Assembly: GCF_010587385.1 (NCBI RefSeq)
Contig: NZ_CP047475.1
Coordinates: 186,001 to 250,000, forward strand
Reading direction: 5' to 3'
Source: Vibrio astriarenae
GTDB lineage: Bacteria > Pseudomonadota > Gammaproteobacteria > Enterobacterales > Vibrionaceae
DNA length: 64,000 bases
Under the pieces are notes generated by a model that saw only the letters and a list, made by a program, of their open reading frames with translations, was not told the DNA's origin and ran no database searches. A program made the position numbers and the translations under genes. Below, piece by piece: positions 49,805-58,931 of this stretch (positions within the stretch are counted from its first letter, which is position 1; every line of letters begins with the position of its first letter).

Positions 49805-50812
49805 TTATAGAGTCGTTGGTAAGAGGTTTACGGAATCTCGAATCACCAATTTCGGAGAAAGTCGGAAATTCACGTCCTGCTTATTCTTATGTAACTTTTG
49901 AATAGTGAGCTGAACTGCTTCCACACTCATCTGTTCAATTGGAAAATTGACGGTGGTGAGGGAAGGCGTCAGGTAACGCGCAAACAACACATCGTCAAAT
50001 CCCACTAGGGATATATCTTGCGGAACTCGGAAGCCCGCATCGGTTAACACCTCAGCAGCCGCAGCTGCCATATGGTCATTACAAGCAAACAGGGCAGAAA
50101 ACTCACACCCTCGGCGCAAAAGCTTATGGGTTGCGCTGATCCCTGTTTCTTCTGTAAATCCTGATTCAATTACTAATGATTCGTCATAATCGATACCGGC
50201 GTTTTCAAGGGCATTGCGGTAGCCTTGTAGTCGGCCGCGAGCATCAGACTTATCAAGTGGGCCGGTAATACACGCAATCTTCTTGTGACCCATTTCGATT
50301 AGATAGTCGGTCACTAACTCAGCACCGTGCTCGTTATCGATATTGATACAGCTGTTTTTTAGCTCTGGCACAAATCGATTGACTAAAACCGAGATGATGC
50401 CTTGATCCTCTAGGTTGATTAGGTAGTCATCTGTCAGCTGTTGGCAGTGCATGATGAGGGCATCAACACGACGACTTAATAAAAACTCAACCGATTCTCT
50501 TTGTCCTTTTTCAGTGTTGCCGCCAGCCGTAACAATGACGTGATAGCCAAACTGGCGCAGTTTCTCTTCAATGCAGTGCAAAATACTTGAGTAGAAAGGG
50601 CCACCAAGCTCGGGAACAATCACACCAATGCTGCCACTGCGGCTCGATGCTAGGGCTTGGGCGATAGAGTTAGGGCGGTAACCTAAATCTTTGATTGCCT
50701 TTTCAACTTTTAACTTCTTGTCGTGGCTCACACGGCTCGTGCCATTGATAACTCGCGAGACTGTTGCTTGCGAAACACCTGCCTGTTCTGAGACGTCTTT
50801 GATTGTTGCCAC
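49805..50812 (-). CDS. LacI-family transcriptional regulator 2 (GalR/AscG-like)
   Basis: 335 residues. The helix-turn-helix is TIKDVSEQAGVSQATVSRVINGTS, hinge GYRPNSIAQAL, then the sugar-binding core (SIGVIVPELGGPFY, ALFACNDHMAAAAAEVL, ISLVGFDDVLFARYLTPSLTTV). It is the first gene of the operon leading into the importer and glycosidases. Three LacI-type operator candidates and a CRP-like site lie in the 191 bases upstream, and a matching operator lies before the porin gene, so it probably represses itself, the operon and the porin. Confidence 0.9.
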   Translation of the reverse strand: MATIKDVSEQAGVSQATVSRVINGTSRVSHDKKLKVEKAIKDLGYRPNSIAQALASSRSGSIGVIVPELGGPFYSSILHCIEEKLRQFGYHVIVTAGGNTEKGQRESVEFLLSRRVDALIMHCQQLTDDYLINLEDQGIISVLVNRFVPELKNSCINIDNEHGAELVTDYLIEMGHKKIACITGPLDKSDARGRLQGYRNALENAGIDYDESLVIESGFTEETGISATHKLLRRGCEFSALFACNDHMAAAAAEVLTDAGFRVPQDISLVGFDDVLFARYLTPSLTTVNFPIEQMSVEAVQLTIQKLHKNKQDVNFRLSPKLVIRDSVNLLPTTL

Positions 50813-50830
50813 TGTCTAACCTCATTCCAC

Positions 50831-50842
50831 GAAACCGCTTTC
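50831..50842 (-). promoter_or_regulatory. LacI-type operator upstream of lacI 2
   Basis: GAAACCGCTTTC; read on the minus strand it is TTGAAAGCGGTTTC with flanks, identical over 14 bases to the site before the porin gene. It lies 19 bases before the start of lacI 2. Confidence 0.75.
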
Positions 50843-50876
50843 AAGAGGTAGTATCTGCTAATTCTCTCGGTTTAGA

Positions 50877-50892
50877 CGTGAGAGAAATCACA
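50877..50892 (-). promoter_or_regulatory. CRP-like site upstream of lacI 2
   Basis: CGTGA-N6-TCACA, one mismatch from the TGTGA-N6-TCACA consensus, 65-80 bases before lacI 2. It fits catabolite control of a sugar operon. Confidence 0.6.
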
Positions 50893-50956
50893 TCGAATTC
50901 CTCGCTTTTTTGCCAATTATTCAAACCTTGAATTAAAAACCAGTTTCTTAATTAGC

Positions 50957-50985
50957 CATGAAACTGTTTCATGAAAGGGCTTTCA
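50957..50985 (-). promoter_or_regulatory. Pair of LacI-type palindromes upstream of lacI 2
   Basis: CATGAAAC-T-GTTTCATG (50957-50973) is a perfect odd-centred palindrome, directly followed by TGAAAGGGCTTTCA (50972-50985), a near-perfect one. Both have the GAAA...TTTC arms of LacI-family operators; the site lies between the chemoreceptor stop and lacI 2. Confidence 0.6.
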
Positions 50986-51003
50986 CGATCACCCTTTTTG
51001 TTA

Positions 51004-53028
51004 TCAGTTTGCAATAGTTGTAGCGAGCTGTTTGCTCTCTAGTTTGAACTCTGATGTCAGCGCCAACTGCGTTTCAGCCATTAATTCCAATTGCTTGCTG
51101 TTCTCTGCCAGTGTCTGTGAACGCTGGGCGTTTTGATCGGCAAGCTGGTGAATCTGGCTGACGTTTTCCGTCACTTGCGAAGCCACAGATTGGTGCTCGG
51201 ATGTTGCTGACGCAATCTGATGACTGCGCCCCTCAATTTGCCCCAGCAATCCATGCAGTTGGTTGAGCAGTTCTGCCATGCCATCGGTTTGGTCAACACA
51301 ATGAGTCATCTGATTGGCACAGTAGTGAATCTGTGTGACAGCGGTGTGAGCACTGGCTTGAAGTTGCTCAATTTTGCCTTGAATCTCTTTGGTCGAATCC
51401 GTTGTTTTCGCCGCGAGAACGCGCACCTCATCAGCAACCACGGAGAACCCACGGCCTTGCTCTCCTGCACGAGCGGCCTCTATAGCGGCATTGAGTGCAA
51501 GAAGATTGGTTTGATCAGAGATCCCAGAGATGACATCCAGGATTGATTCAATACTACTGCTTTCTTTCTCAACTAAATGGATTGTGCTGGTGGCTTGCTC
51601 TAAGTCGTTGGCGAGTTTTTTCAGTAAGTCAGCGTTTTCGTGCATCATGTTTTGACCAGAGTCGGATTGATTCACGGCCGTAGTTACCGTAGTGAGGGTA
51701 TCGTTTGCTGACTGAGCAATTTCAGCCACTGAGCACTCGATTTGCTCCATAGCTGTCGCGACCAGTGTGGTTTGAGAGGCTTGTTCACCAATGGCAGTAC
51801 TTAAAGCTTCACTGGTGTTTTGGTTATCCAAAGAGGCCTTGTCTAGCATTGAAGAAGATTGACCAAGTTGCTCTATCACCTGCGATAAATGATCCGTCAC
51901 GAGATTCACCTTTCGCGCCACCATGCCAAACTCATCTTGGCGAGGGTAGTCAATACGATTTGATAAGTCTTTTGCCGCTACGTTATCTAATGCTTCATTC
52001 ACCAAGCGGCTCGCTCTGTGGATCGTACGAGCTATTACGGTGCCGATGAAAGCAGCAATCAATACCGATAGTCCAGAGACAACTAACAGGGTTGTCAGTG
52101 TTGTTTTCGATTGCTGGTGTGAGGCTTGATATAGGCTAGTGGACGCAGTACTGGCGTATTGAGACAAATCTTCAATCGCGGTGAGCTGTTGATCGATGAG
52201 TAATTCAAGCTCCGCGCGCTGTTCTTGTTGTAATTCACGCAGGCGAACAGATTCGATATGCAGCTTGAGGGCACCTTCATCGCCATAGATGTGTGCTAAC
52301 AATTGGTTGAGCGCAACCGAGCTTTGGCTATGTACTCTAGGCGCTGCGCGTTCAAGTTCTATTAGCGCTTCTTGCATGCGTTCTTGACGAGCTTCTAGTC
52401 GGCGCTGAATGCCACGAAGTTCGCCAGAATCAAAGAGTGTGAAAGCCTCTCGCGCTTCATCTGCGGCGAGGTTGACTTGCGACATTGCGGCGTTGATTGC
52501 ACCTGAACTACCCAGTTGGTCATTGCTACTGAGTGCGCGGGTAAAGTTGGTGCTAAGTTGTGATGTCATTGCTTGGAATGAGCTTTGTTCAAACAAACTG
52601 TAGTCAGTGATATCAATATACTGACTATAGGTGTCGAGTAAGGCGCTCACCGAGTTCAGCACTTGTTGGCTATGTTCCTCGATAACGGCTAGGTGCTGGG
52701 CGATGTCGGTATCGTTACTTGCCGGCACTTGGAATAAGCTGAGTTGATTCTGATATCGCTCAATATTGCTATCAATATTGGCTTTGAATGGTTCGAGTTC
52801 ATCCACATAGCGCGCGTTGAGATAAGGCGAAAGACTACGGTTGATATTAAGAAAATCAATTGTAAGCTGCGCGGAGTTGGTGATGAGCGGTGTTGAGTGA
52901 TTGGCAATCGACTCCATGCGTTCGGTCACTTGTGTGTTGCTTGAGATGGAATACCAGCTTGAACCGAGCATGATGAGAATGAGTAAACCAAAGCCGAGGT
53001 AGACTCTTGAAGAAATGGAGGAAACCAT
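51004..53028 (-). CDS. Methyl-accepting chemotaxis protein
   Basis: 674 residues from the ATG at 53028, preceded by GGAG at 8 bases; the upstream ATG at 53073 adds 15 residues not needed for the membrane helix. First transmembrane helix about 8-28, long helical periplasmic sensor (about 30-305), second transmembrane helix about 308-330, HAMP domain, then the signalling coiled coil with the tip [25 protein letters not shown]. No C-terminal CheR-binding pentapeptide is seen. Lying between the sugar operon and the porin gene, it may sense the transported sugar, directly or through the binding protein (inference). Confidence 0.93.
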   Translation of the reverse strand: MVSSISSRVYLGFGLLILIMLGSSWYSISSNTQVTERMESIANHSTPLITNSAQLTIDFLNINRSLSPYLNARYVDELEPFKANIDSNIERYQNQLSLFQVPASNDTDIAQHLAVIEEHSQQVLNSVSALLDTYSQYIDITDYSLFEQSSFQAMTSQLSTNFTRALSSNDQLGSSGAINAAMSQVNLAADEAREAFTLFDSGELRGIQRRLEARQERMQEALIELERAAPRVHSQSSVALNQLLAHIYGDEGALKLHIESVRLRELQQEQRAELELLIDQQLTAIEDLSQYASTASTSLYQASHQQSKTTLTTLLVVSGLSVLIAAFIGTVIARTIHRASRLVNEALDNVAAKDLSNRIDYPRQDEFGMVARKVNLVTDHLSQVIEQLGQSSSMLDKASLDNQNTSEALSTAIGEQASQTTLVATAMEQIECSVAEIAQSANDTLTTVTTAVNQSDSGQNMMHENADLLKKLANDLEQATSTIHLVEKESSSIESILDVISGISDQTNLLALNAAIEAARAGEQGRGFSVVADEVRVLAAKTTDSTKEIQGKIEQLQASAHTAVTQIHYCANQMTHCVDQTDGMAELLNQLHGLLGQIEGRSHQIASATSEHQSVASQVTENVSQIHQLADQNAQRSQTLAENSKQLELMAETQLALTSEFKLESKQLATTIAN

Positions 53029-53116
53029 GCGACACACTCCATGTTGCAATGAAAAAAAAGAGCACCGAAACAAAACTGAGTGCCCTAAACAGAGTTAATA
53101 ATGGAAAAAGAAAGAA

Positions 53117-53145
53117 GTCGCTCTGACTCTGCCAGACAGAGCGAC
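53117..53145 (-). terminator. Terminator after the porin gene
   Basis: Stem GTCGCTCTG/(C)AGAGCGAC, followed on the minus strand by TTCTTTCTTTTT. A second small hairpin AGACCG/CGGTCT (53166-53182) lies just behind the porin stop. Confidence 0.75.
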
Positions 53146-53188
53146 AATATGGACAGTTAAAATTTAGACCGTTATGCGGTCTGGGTGA

Positions 53189-54481
53189 TTACCACCAAGC
53201 TTCAAACATTGCGCCGATGCTAGTTGTATCACGAGTTGTGTTGTTTTCGTCTGTAACTTCACCCACTGTTGCGTATAGACGAACCATCGGACGACTCCAT
53301 GGTAGACCACCCATAGAGATGTTCTGAGAAAGAGTTACCTTCCAACCATCTTTATCGCCATCGTCAAAGTCTTCCATTGCGTAACCAGCTTCTAACCAAG
53401 TAGAGTGGATTTCGTTCCATTGGTACTGAGGGCGAGCAATGAATGAGTACTCACTAACATCTTTAGCTACGTCATCTCCAGAGATGTCTTTGTAGGATGC
53501 TAAGTAGTCGATGATAAAGTTATCGGTTGCTGTGTAGCCACCTTCCAAGCTCACGTAAACCACCTGCTTGTCACCTGCTAGGTCGAATACTGAGTTGTCA
53601 GCACCGTCTGCATATTTTGCTACTAGGCGGTTGCTTGAACCAAGGCCAAGTGTTGCACCAATTTGCCATGCGCTTTCATCTTCAACTTTAACTAGTGCGC
53701 CACCGTCATCTTCAAAGTTTGCATCGTCCGAAGCAAAACCGTAGTTAGCGTAGATTTCTAGACCACCAATACCTAGATCCATACCATGTAATTTAGAGGT
53801 AATTGCATAACGACCGGTGTCATTACCTAGTGCACCACCATCGCCACTGTCAACTTGACCAACAAAGCCCATATCTAGCATAACACCGCCTAGGTTTAGG
53901 TTATTGAAACCTGCACCTTGACCATCGTGTGACATCCAGAAGTAGTCATTTAGACCTTGTTGTGGACGTTGATGGAAGTCACGACCACCCCAAACGTATA
54001 GATCAGGCTGGCTTTCTACAAAGTTAGTTACACCTGCATACATTTTTTTCAAGTTGATACCACCTGGAGAACCCCAGTGGTCATTGTTCCAATCATCAAC
54101 CATGAACACAACGTTCCATTTAGCGCCGTTGTCTTGCTCGAAGATTTTCGCTAACTGAACCTCACCACCATTTGCTTCGTTACCTAGACGACCTACAGCT
54201 GCACCTGTTGAACCTACTTGAACGTAGCGCTCATCACCTGCTTTGTAGTGCGCACCGTAGCGAGCGTAACCTGAGAAAATAATGCCCAATGGTGCTTCGA
54301 AATCAGCAGGAAGAACATTCTGTTCTTGAACGTTAATTGCGATTGTTTCTGTGCGAGTTTCCAACTCAGCAATACGAGCTTCCAGAGCAGCTACATCAGC
54401 ATCAGTAGCAGCGAAAGTAGACATGGCGGCAAGCGAAGAAGCCACTGCAATAGTTAATGGTAACACCTTGAAGTTTTTCAT
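53189..54481 (-). CDS. LamB/ScrY-like carbohydrate porin
   Basis: 430 residues from the ATG at 54481 (AGGGAAACAATAAG upstream). The signal peptide MKNFKVLPLTIAVASSLAAM ends near STFA. A short N-terminal coiled coil follows (DADVAALEARIAELETRTE), as in sucrose porin ScrY, then the maltoporin-like barrel (GIIFSGYARYGAHYKAG, VYVWGGRDFHQRPQ-type DLYVWGGRDFHQRPQQGLNDY, last strand ending in EAWW). It would let oligosaccharides cross the outer membrane. An operator shared with lacI 2 lies upstream, linking it to the sugar locus. Confidence 0.9.
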   Translation of the reverse strand: MKNFKVLPLTIAVASSLAAMSTFAATDADVAALEARIAELETRTETIAINVQEQNVLPADFEAPLGIIFSGYARYGAHYKAGDERYVQVGSTGAAVGRLGNEANGGEVQLAKIFEQDNGAKWNVVFMVDDWNNDHWGSPGGINLKKMYAGVTNFVESQPDLYVWGGRDFHQRPQQGLNDYFWMSHDGQGAGFNNLNLGGVMLDMGFVGQVDSGDGGALGNDTGRYAITSKLHGMDLGIGGLEIYANYGFASDDANFEDDGGALVKVEDESAWQIGATLGLGSSNRLVAKYADGADNSVFDLAGDKQVVYVSLEGGYTATDNFIIDYLASYKDISGDDVAKDVSEYSFIARPQYQWNEIHSTWLEAGYAMEDFDDGDKDGWKVTLSQNISMGGLPWSRPMVRLYATVGEVTDENNTTRDTTSIGAMFEAWW

Positions 54482-54901
54482 CTTATTGTTTCCCTGTAGA
54501 TGTGTAATTTTTGTTTTCGAGACGGGGTACTTCATCTCGTTAAGGGAAATATTAAAGAATGAAACGTTTGAAAATAGGTTGTTTGCTCACAACTGGGCAG
54601 GGCTTCACATGTTATGAAATAACGCAATAGCACTGCCAAATTCATAAAGCCTTTATTATCAGTGCTTTGTGTTTGGTTCTTGTATGGCTAATGTGCTTGA
54701 AAGCGGTTTCCTTTCATGGTGTTTGATCGCGCAGGTCACGCAAAAATGGCATTCTAAGTGCAAAAAATCTTAATTGGCTTTCATGATTTTCATGATTATG
54801 AAAAGTTTCAAGAAATTGAAAGGGAGTAACTTAAAAATAGAGGATGGCATAGACACCTATATAGGCAGCAAACGTGAGTATTAGTTCCCTTCATTTTTCA
54901 C
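54482..54901 (-). promoter_or_regulatory. Regulatory region upstream of the porin gene
   Basis: 420 bases without a gene, A/T-rich. It contains a LacI-type operator (54699-54710) and a palindrome TTTTCAT-GATT-ATGAAAA (54787-54804) preceded by a partial repeat TTTCATGA. A core promoter could not be pinned down. No strong terminator for the UDG-family gene was seen at its right end. Confidence 0.65.
54699..54710 (-). promoter_or_regulatory. LacI-type operator upstream of the porin gene
   Basis: GAAAGCGGTTTC, about 218 bases before the porin start. With its two leading T it matches 14 of 14 bases of the site before lacI 2. Confidence 0.72.
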
Positions 54902-55486
54902 TTATTTAATCTTATTTATCTTTTTTTGTAACTCTGGCAATACAAGATCGTCAAACCAAGCATTTTTCTTCAGCCAGATTTGGTTGCGCGGCGATGGGTG
55001 AGGCAGTGGGAAAAGTGCCTGATGTTGCCATCGCGCAAATTGTTTGACGGTGTCAGTGAGGGTTTTAGGTTTCTCATCTAAGTAGTAGTTTTGTGCATAT
55101 TGGCCAATAAGCAGGGTGAGTTTAACGTTGGGCAAGCGTGCAAGTACCTCTTGGTGCCAAAGTGGGGCACACTCTTTTCTTGGGGGCAAATCGCCACTGC
55201 GCCCCTTGCCCGGGTAGCACAGTCCCATAGGCACGATGGCGACTTGTTTTGGATCGTAGAACCGGCGTTTATCCATCTGCAACCAACTGCGAAGTCGCTC
55301 TCCGCTCTGATCATTCCAAGGGATTCCCGTTTGATGGACTTTTAAGCCCGGGGCTTGCCCAATGATTAACAGCTTTGCCTCACGACTTGCTTGAATCACA
55401 GGACGAGCGCCACAGTCTAGGCTTTGGGCGCACACCTGACATTGTCGTATGTCTTCGAGTAATTGGTCGAGAGAGCGCTGTGTCAT
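54902..55486 (-). CDS. Uracil-DNA glycosylase family protein
   Basis: 194 residues. The UDG-superfamily motifs are LLIIGQAPGLKVHQTGIPWNDQSGERL (motif A, GQAPG) and LPHPSPRNQIW (motif B). Two or three N-terminal cysteines (Cys16, Cys19, Cys25) recall the cysteines of iron-sulfur members, but a full set is not evident. Glycosylase activity is therefore unproven. Its ATG overlaps the stop of the upstream dehydrogenase gene by one base, so the two are translated together. Confidence 0.82.
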   Translation of the reverse strand: MTQRSLDQLLEDIRQCQVCAQSLDCGARPVIQASREAKLLIIGQAPGLKVHQTGIPWNDQSGERLRSWLQMDKRRFYDPKQVAIVPMGLCYPGKGRSGDLPPRKECAPLWHQEVLARLPNVKLTLLIGQYAQNYYLDEKPKTLTDTVKQFARWQHQALFPLPHPSPRNQIWLKKNAWFDDLVLPELQKKINKIK

Positions 55487-56421
55487 CAGTAGCCTTTTTC
55501 TAAATCAACTTCAAACTTCAGCGAGTAGCCATCGAGCCAAAGCTGGTAGTTTTCCACAAATATTTCGACAACTTGGTAAGGAAAGCTCAGTGCAGCGATA
55601 TGCGGTGTCACGGTTATTTTGGGATGGAACCATAAAATATCATCGTCCAATGGCTCTTGCTTAAATACATCGAGATAGGCGTGAGTGATATATTGGTTTT
55701 CAATCGCCCACACAAGATCGGATTCGTTGATGGCACTGCCTCGCCCTACATTAAATAGCAGCGCTTTTTGGCACTGACTGAGACTATTTCGATTCAGTAT
55801 CTCAACCGTTTCAGGTGTACTTGGTAACGTGTTAACGACGATATCTGCTTGATTGAGTGCCGAGTGGAGTTCGCTAATATGAAATACGTCATTAAAAGGA
55901 GAGTCTTTTGGAGGAATACCTGTACTGTTGATGCCAATAGTGTGCAGTTGAAACGCTTTGGCTGTGCGGGCGAGGTGGCTGGCAATAGATCCACAGCCTA
56001 GAATGACCATTCGCTTATTCGCTAACCCCTGATAGAGGTGAGGTTGCCATAACTTAGACTGTTGCTGGGCATGGTAGAGAGTAAAATGACGAAAATGCTC
56101 GATGCAGTAACCTAATACATACTCAGCAATCTGTGGGCCGAAGATATCTTTGACATTCGTCAACGTGTATTGACGCTCGGGCAGTGGTTTAATGCACAGA
56201 GCATCAACCCCTGCATAGATTGCTTGTAGCCATTCAAGTTGCTTAAATTGCTCGAACTGTGCTTGAGCCATGGGTGGTGACCCCAGAACGATGTTAGCCT
56301 GGGTAGGATCATCGACAATATCGAGCTGTGGAAGTGACTTTTCTTGGATCAGAGTTCGATAGACGTCGTCGTGCTCGGTCAAAATGTAGAGCTTGTTGCT
56401 CATGGGTGGGTCAATGCGCAT
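55486..56421 (-). CDS. D-isomer-specific 2-hydroxyacid dehydrogenase (GhrA-like)
   Basis: 311 residues. The NAD(P)-binding fold shows MVILGCGSIASHLARTAKAF; the catalytic Arg is in FNVGRGSAINESDL, the Glu in DVFKQEPL and the His in TPHIAALSFP. Relatives reduce glyoxylate or hydroxypyruvate. The ATG at 56421 follows AAGGA at 7 bases; a second ATG six codons in is also possible. First gene of a two-gene unit with the UDG-family gene. Confidence 0.88.
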   Translation of the reverse strand: MRIDPPMSNKLYILTEHDDVYRTLIQEKSLPQLDIVDDPTQANIVLGSPPMAQAQFEQFKQLEWLQAIYAGVDALCIKPLPERQYTLTNVKDIFGPQIAEYVLGYCIEHFRHFTLYHAQQQSKLWQPHLYQGLANKRMVILGCGSIASHLARTAKAFQLHTIGINSTGIPPKDSPFNDVFHISELHSALNQADIVVNTLPSTPETVEILNRNSLSQCQKALLFNVGRGSAINESDLVWAIENQYITHAYLDVFKQEPLDDDILWFHPKITVTPHIAALSFPYQVVEIFVENYQLWLDGYSLKFEVDLEKGY

Positions 56422-56590
56422 GACTATTTCCTTATATTTATGTCATTAATGCTCTATTGCTACGTTATGGCTCAGGGGCGTTGTTATTATTGGCAAGTCA
56501 TTATCCGTAGATAAATGCAAGCGTTACTTGTGGTTAGAGAGGGATAGCATTAAACTTTTCTCAACCCTTCTATCTATTGTTTAGAATACT

Positions 56591-57181
56591 ATGTTACAAA
56601 ATCCACTACAGCTTCGCTTGGAGAAACTCGAGCCTTGGAAGCAGATTACTTTTATGGCTTGCTTGTGTGAGCGTATGTATCCGAACTACGCCCTTTTCTG
56701 CCAAGCGACGGAGTTTGCAGAGCCGCGTATTTACCGCGATATTCTGGACAGTGTATGGGAAACCTTGACCGTCAAAACCGCGAAAGTCAACTTTGAGCGT
56801 CAGCTAGAAAAGCTAGAAGAGATCATCCCATCATCGGATGAATTCGACTTTTATGGTGTACTTCCGGCCATTGATGCGTGTGTCAGCCTGTCAACACTAT
56901 TGCATGCCCTTTTAGATCGCGATGATCTCTTAGAAAATACCCTAGAGGTTAGCCAACAATCGGTGAAGACGGTCGCACAGCTTGAAGAAGTGCAGCTCGA
57001 TATTGAAATCAGCAATGAGAACCAGAAAGAAAACGAAGCCGTCTGCGCTGAATGGGACGTGCAGTGGGCTATCTTCCGTCCGTTGAAAGATGCGTTTCAG
57101 CATGATGCAGAATTGATTCGTGATCTTCGAGATGAATTGAAAGAAGAGGGTGTGAGCAATATTGGTGCGGCTCTTAACTAA
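56591..57181 (+). CDS. yjaG: YjaG family protein (DUF416)
   Basis: 196 residues, mostly helical and acidic, soluble. LRLEKLEPWKQITFMACLCERMYPNYALF and FYGVLPAIDACVSLSTLL are family hallmarks. Function unknown. In E. coli it follows hupA directly; here a CNNM/CBS gene on the other strand separates the two. Confidence 0.9.
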   Translation: MLQNPLQLRLEKLEPWKQITFMACLCERMYPNYALFCQATEFAEPRIYRDILDSVWETLTVKTAKVNFERQLEKLEEIIPSSDEFDFYGVLPAIDACVSLSTLLHALLDRDDLLENTLEVSQQSVKTVAQLEEVQLDIEISNENQKENEAVCAEWDVQWAIFRPLKDAFQHDAELIRDLRDELKEEGVSNIGAALN

Positions 57182-57205
57182 GCGTTCATTTCCATTTAGA
57201 TATAA

Positions 57206-57234
57206 CAAAGGCGTGCTGATGAGCACGCCTTTGT
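57206..57234. terminator. Terminator between yjaG and the CNNM/CBS gene
   Basis: Stem CAAAGGCGTGCT/AGCACGCCTTTG, loop GATG, symmetric flanks; serves the two convergent genes. Confidence 0.88.
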
Positions 57235-57258
57235 TGTCTGTATCGCTATAAAAATGCG

Positions 57259-58308
57259 TTAATCGTTACTTTCAATCACACCATGGTCTTTTTTCCATTT
57301 CTCCCAGCGCTCAAATGCGAGCGCTTGCATGTCAGTGGTTTTGTCTGCTTCGTCGACAATCTCTTCACCAAGCAAGTGCTCAAAGACATCCTCTAGGGTT
57401 AACAATCCCTGAACTGAACCATACTCATCGACAACAATGGCCAATTGCAAGCGTTGGGCAATCAACTGCTCAAATGCCTTTGGTAGTGGTAAGTTATTCA
57501 AGATAACGTGGATTGGTCGCATCACTGCACCAAGCTGTTTATGCCCCATATCGTGTTGTTGCAGCTTGAATAATTCTAAGCGGTGTACAAAGCCGATGAT
57601 GTTGTCTTTCGTTTGGCTAAACACTAATGGGCGCGAAAACGGCGTATCCATGTGTTCTGTCAGGAACTGATTAACGGTCATCTCAGCGTCGACACGAAAC
57701 AGAACTGGGCGAGGTGTCATTACCTGTGTGACCGGAATAGACTGAATGTCTAAAAGATTATTCAGTAGTTTTGACTCCCCCTCGTTAAACTCACCGCTCT
57801 CTTTCGCCAAGATAGCCATCGCAGAGAGCTCATCACGCATTTTTGGCGCTTCGTGGCCGCGTGATAAACGTTTCGTGATCTGTTCAGAGAACCAAACAAA
57901 GGGTGTCAATGCCCAAACCATCCAGCGCAACAAGGTCGTTGAACCTGGAGCGAGTTGACGCCAATAAGTTGCACCGATGGTTTTGGGTACAATTTCTGAC
58001 AATAACAGAATAGCCAGTGTGAGCACGGCAGAGAACACGCCGAGCCACTGACTGCCGAAGACGACCGCAGCTTGTGCACCTGCACTCGCGGCACCAATGG
58101 TATGGGCAATGGTGTTTAAAGTAAGTATCGAAGCGAGTGGACGGTCGATGTCCGACTTCAAGACTGCCAATCTCTCCGCTGCTGGGTGTTCATCTTTGCG
58201 CAGCTGCGCAATATAGCTTGGAGTGATACTCAGCAGTACCGCTTCCAAAACCGAACAGATAAAAGACACCCCTATCGCAACAGAGATGTAGATAGCCAAG
58301 AGAAACAT
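57259..58308 (-). CDS. CNNM/CBS-domain membrane protein (HlyC/CorC family, short form)
   Basis: 349 residues. The CNNM (DUF21) membrane domain fills residues about 1-180 with four hydrophobic segments (FLLAIYISVAIGVSFICSVLEAVLL, then ILTLNTIAHTIGAA). Two CBS domains follow (VTQVMTPRPVLFRV..., ...AIVVDEYGSVQGLLTLEDVFEHLLGEEIVDE). The C-terminal CorC/HlyC domain present in longer relatives is missing. Such proteins are linked to magnesium or other divalent cation efflux; the name hemolysin is historical. Confidence 0.88.
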   Translation of the reverse strand: MFLLAIYISVAIGVSFICSVLEAVLLSITPSYIAQLRKDEHPAAERLAVLKSDIDRPLASILTLNTIAHTIGAASAGAQAAVVFGSQWLGVFSAVLTLAILLLSEIVPKTIGATYWRQLAPGSTTLLRWMVWALTPFVWFSEQITKRLSRGHEAPKMRDELSAMAILAKESGEFNEGESKLLNNLLDIQSIPVTQVMTPRPVLFRVDAEMTVNQFLTEHMDTPFSRPLVFSQTKDNIIGFVHRLELFKLQQHDMGHKQLGAVMRPIHVILNNLPLPKAFEQLIAQRLQLAIVVDEYGSVQGLLTLEDVFEHLLGEEIVDEADKTTDMQALAFERWEKWKKDHGVIESND

Positions 58309-58539
58309 GATGCTCCTAATAAATGTAATGGAATTAACAAAGCAATATACAATTGCGTCGCAATAATAATCTTAGTTGAACCATTGAGGATACAAATAAT
58401 TTCATCTGTGACGGATATTTTTCAATCAATGGAGTGTTAACGATTTAAGCAAACTGTGAGTTAATACTCATATTGTGCTTAAAATCCCGTCATAAGGGTG
58501 GTTTAAGCGCGACAAACCTTTGCCAGATGGGGGCTGAAT

Positions 58540-58560
58540 GATTTAGAGTGACTCTAAATC
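58540..58560. repeat. Perfect 21-base palindrome before hupA
   Basis: Arms GATTTAGAGT and ACTCTAAATC around a single G, 27 bases before the hupA ATG. Either an operator or a hairpin in the hupA 5' leader. Confidence 0.7.
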
Positions 58561-58587
58561 AACAAACCTATAAAGAAGGGAAACCTA

Positions 58588-58860
58588 ATGAACAAGACCC
58601 AATTAATCGACTTCATCGCAGAGAAAGCTGACCTTTCAAAAGCACAAGCGAAAGCGGCACTAGAAGCAACTCTGGGTGGTGTAACTGACGCTCTTAAAGA
58701 AGGCGACCAAGTTCAACTAATTGGTTTTGGTACATTCAAAGTAAACCACCGCGCAGCTCGTACTGGCCGTAACCCTAAGACTGGCGACGAAATCCAAATC
58801 GCAGCGGCTAACGTTCCTGCATTCGTTGCTGGTAAAGCACTAAAAGATTCTGTTAAGTAA
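58588..58860 (+). CDS. hupA: DNA-binding protein HU-alpha
   Basis: 90 residues, the standard HU length. [25 protein letters not shown] opens the dimerisation part; [21 protein letters not shown] is the DNA-inserting arm with Arg and the tip Pro. GAAGGG precedes the ATG. HU bends and compacts the nucleoid. Followed by a strong terminator and the yjaH gene, the E. coli order. Confidence 0.97.
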   Translation: MNKTQLIDFIAEKADLSKAQAKAALEATLGGVTDALKEGDQVQLIGFGTFKVNHRAARTGRNPKTGDEIQIAAANVPAFVAGKALKDSVK

Positions 58861-58892
58861 TTACTTACATTCCAGATCAAGTAATCTTTCAA

Positions 58893-58927
58893 ACAGGGTT
58901 GTATACTAGCTATACAACCCTGTTTTT
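58893..58927 (+). terminator. Terminator after hupA
   Basis: Stem ACAGGGTTGTAT/(AT)ACAACCCTGT with a T run, ending 5 bases before the yjaH start. Confidence 0.9.
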
Positions 58928-58931
58928 CTTT

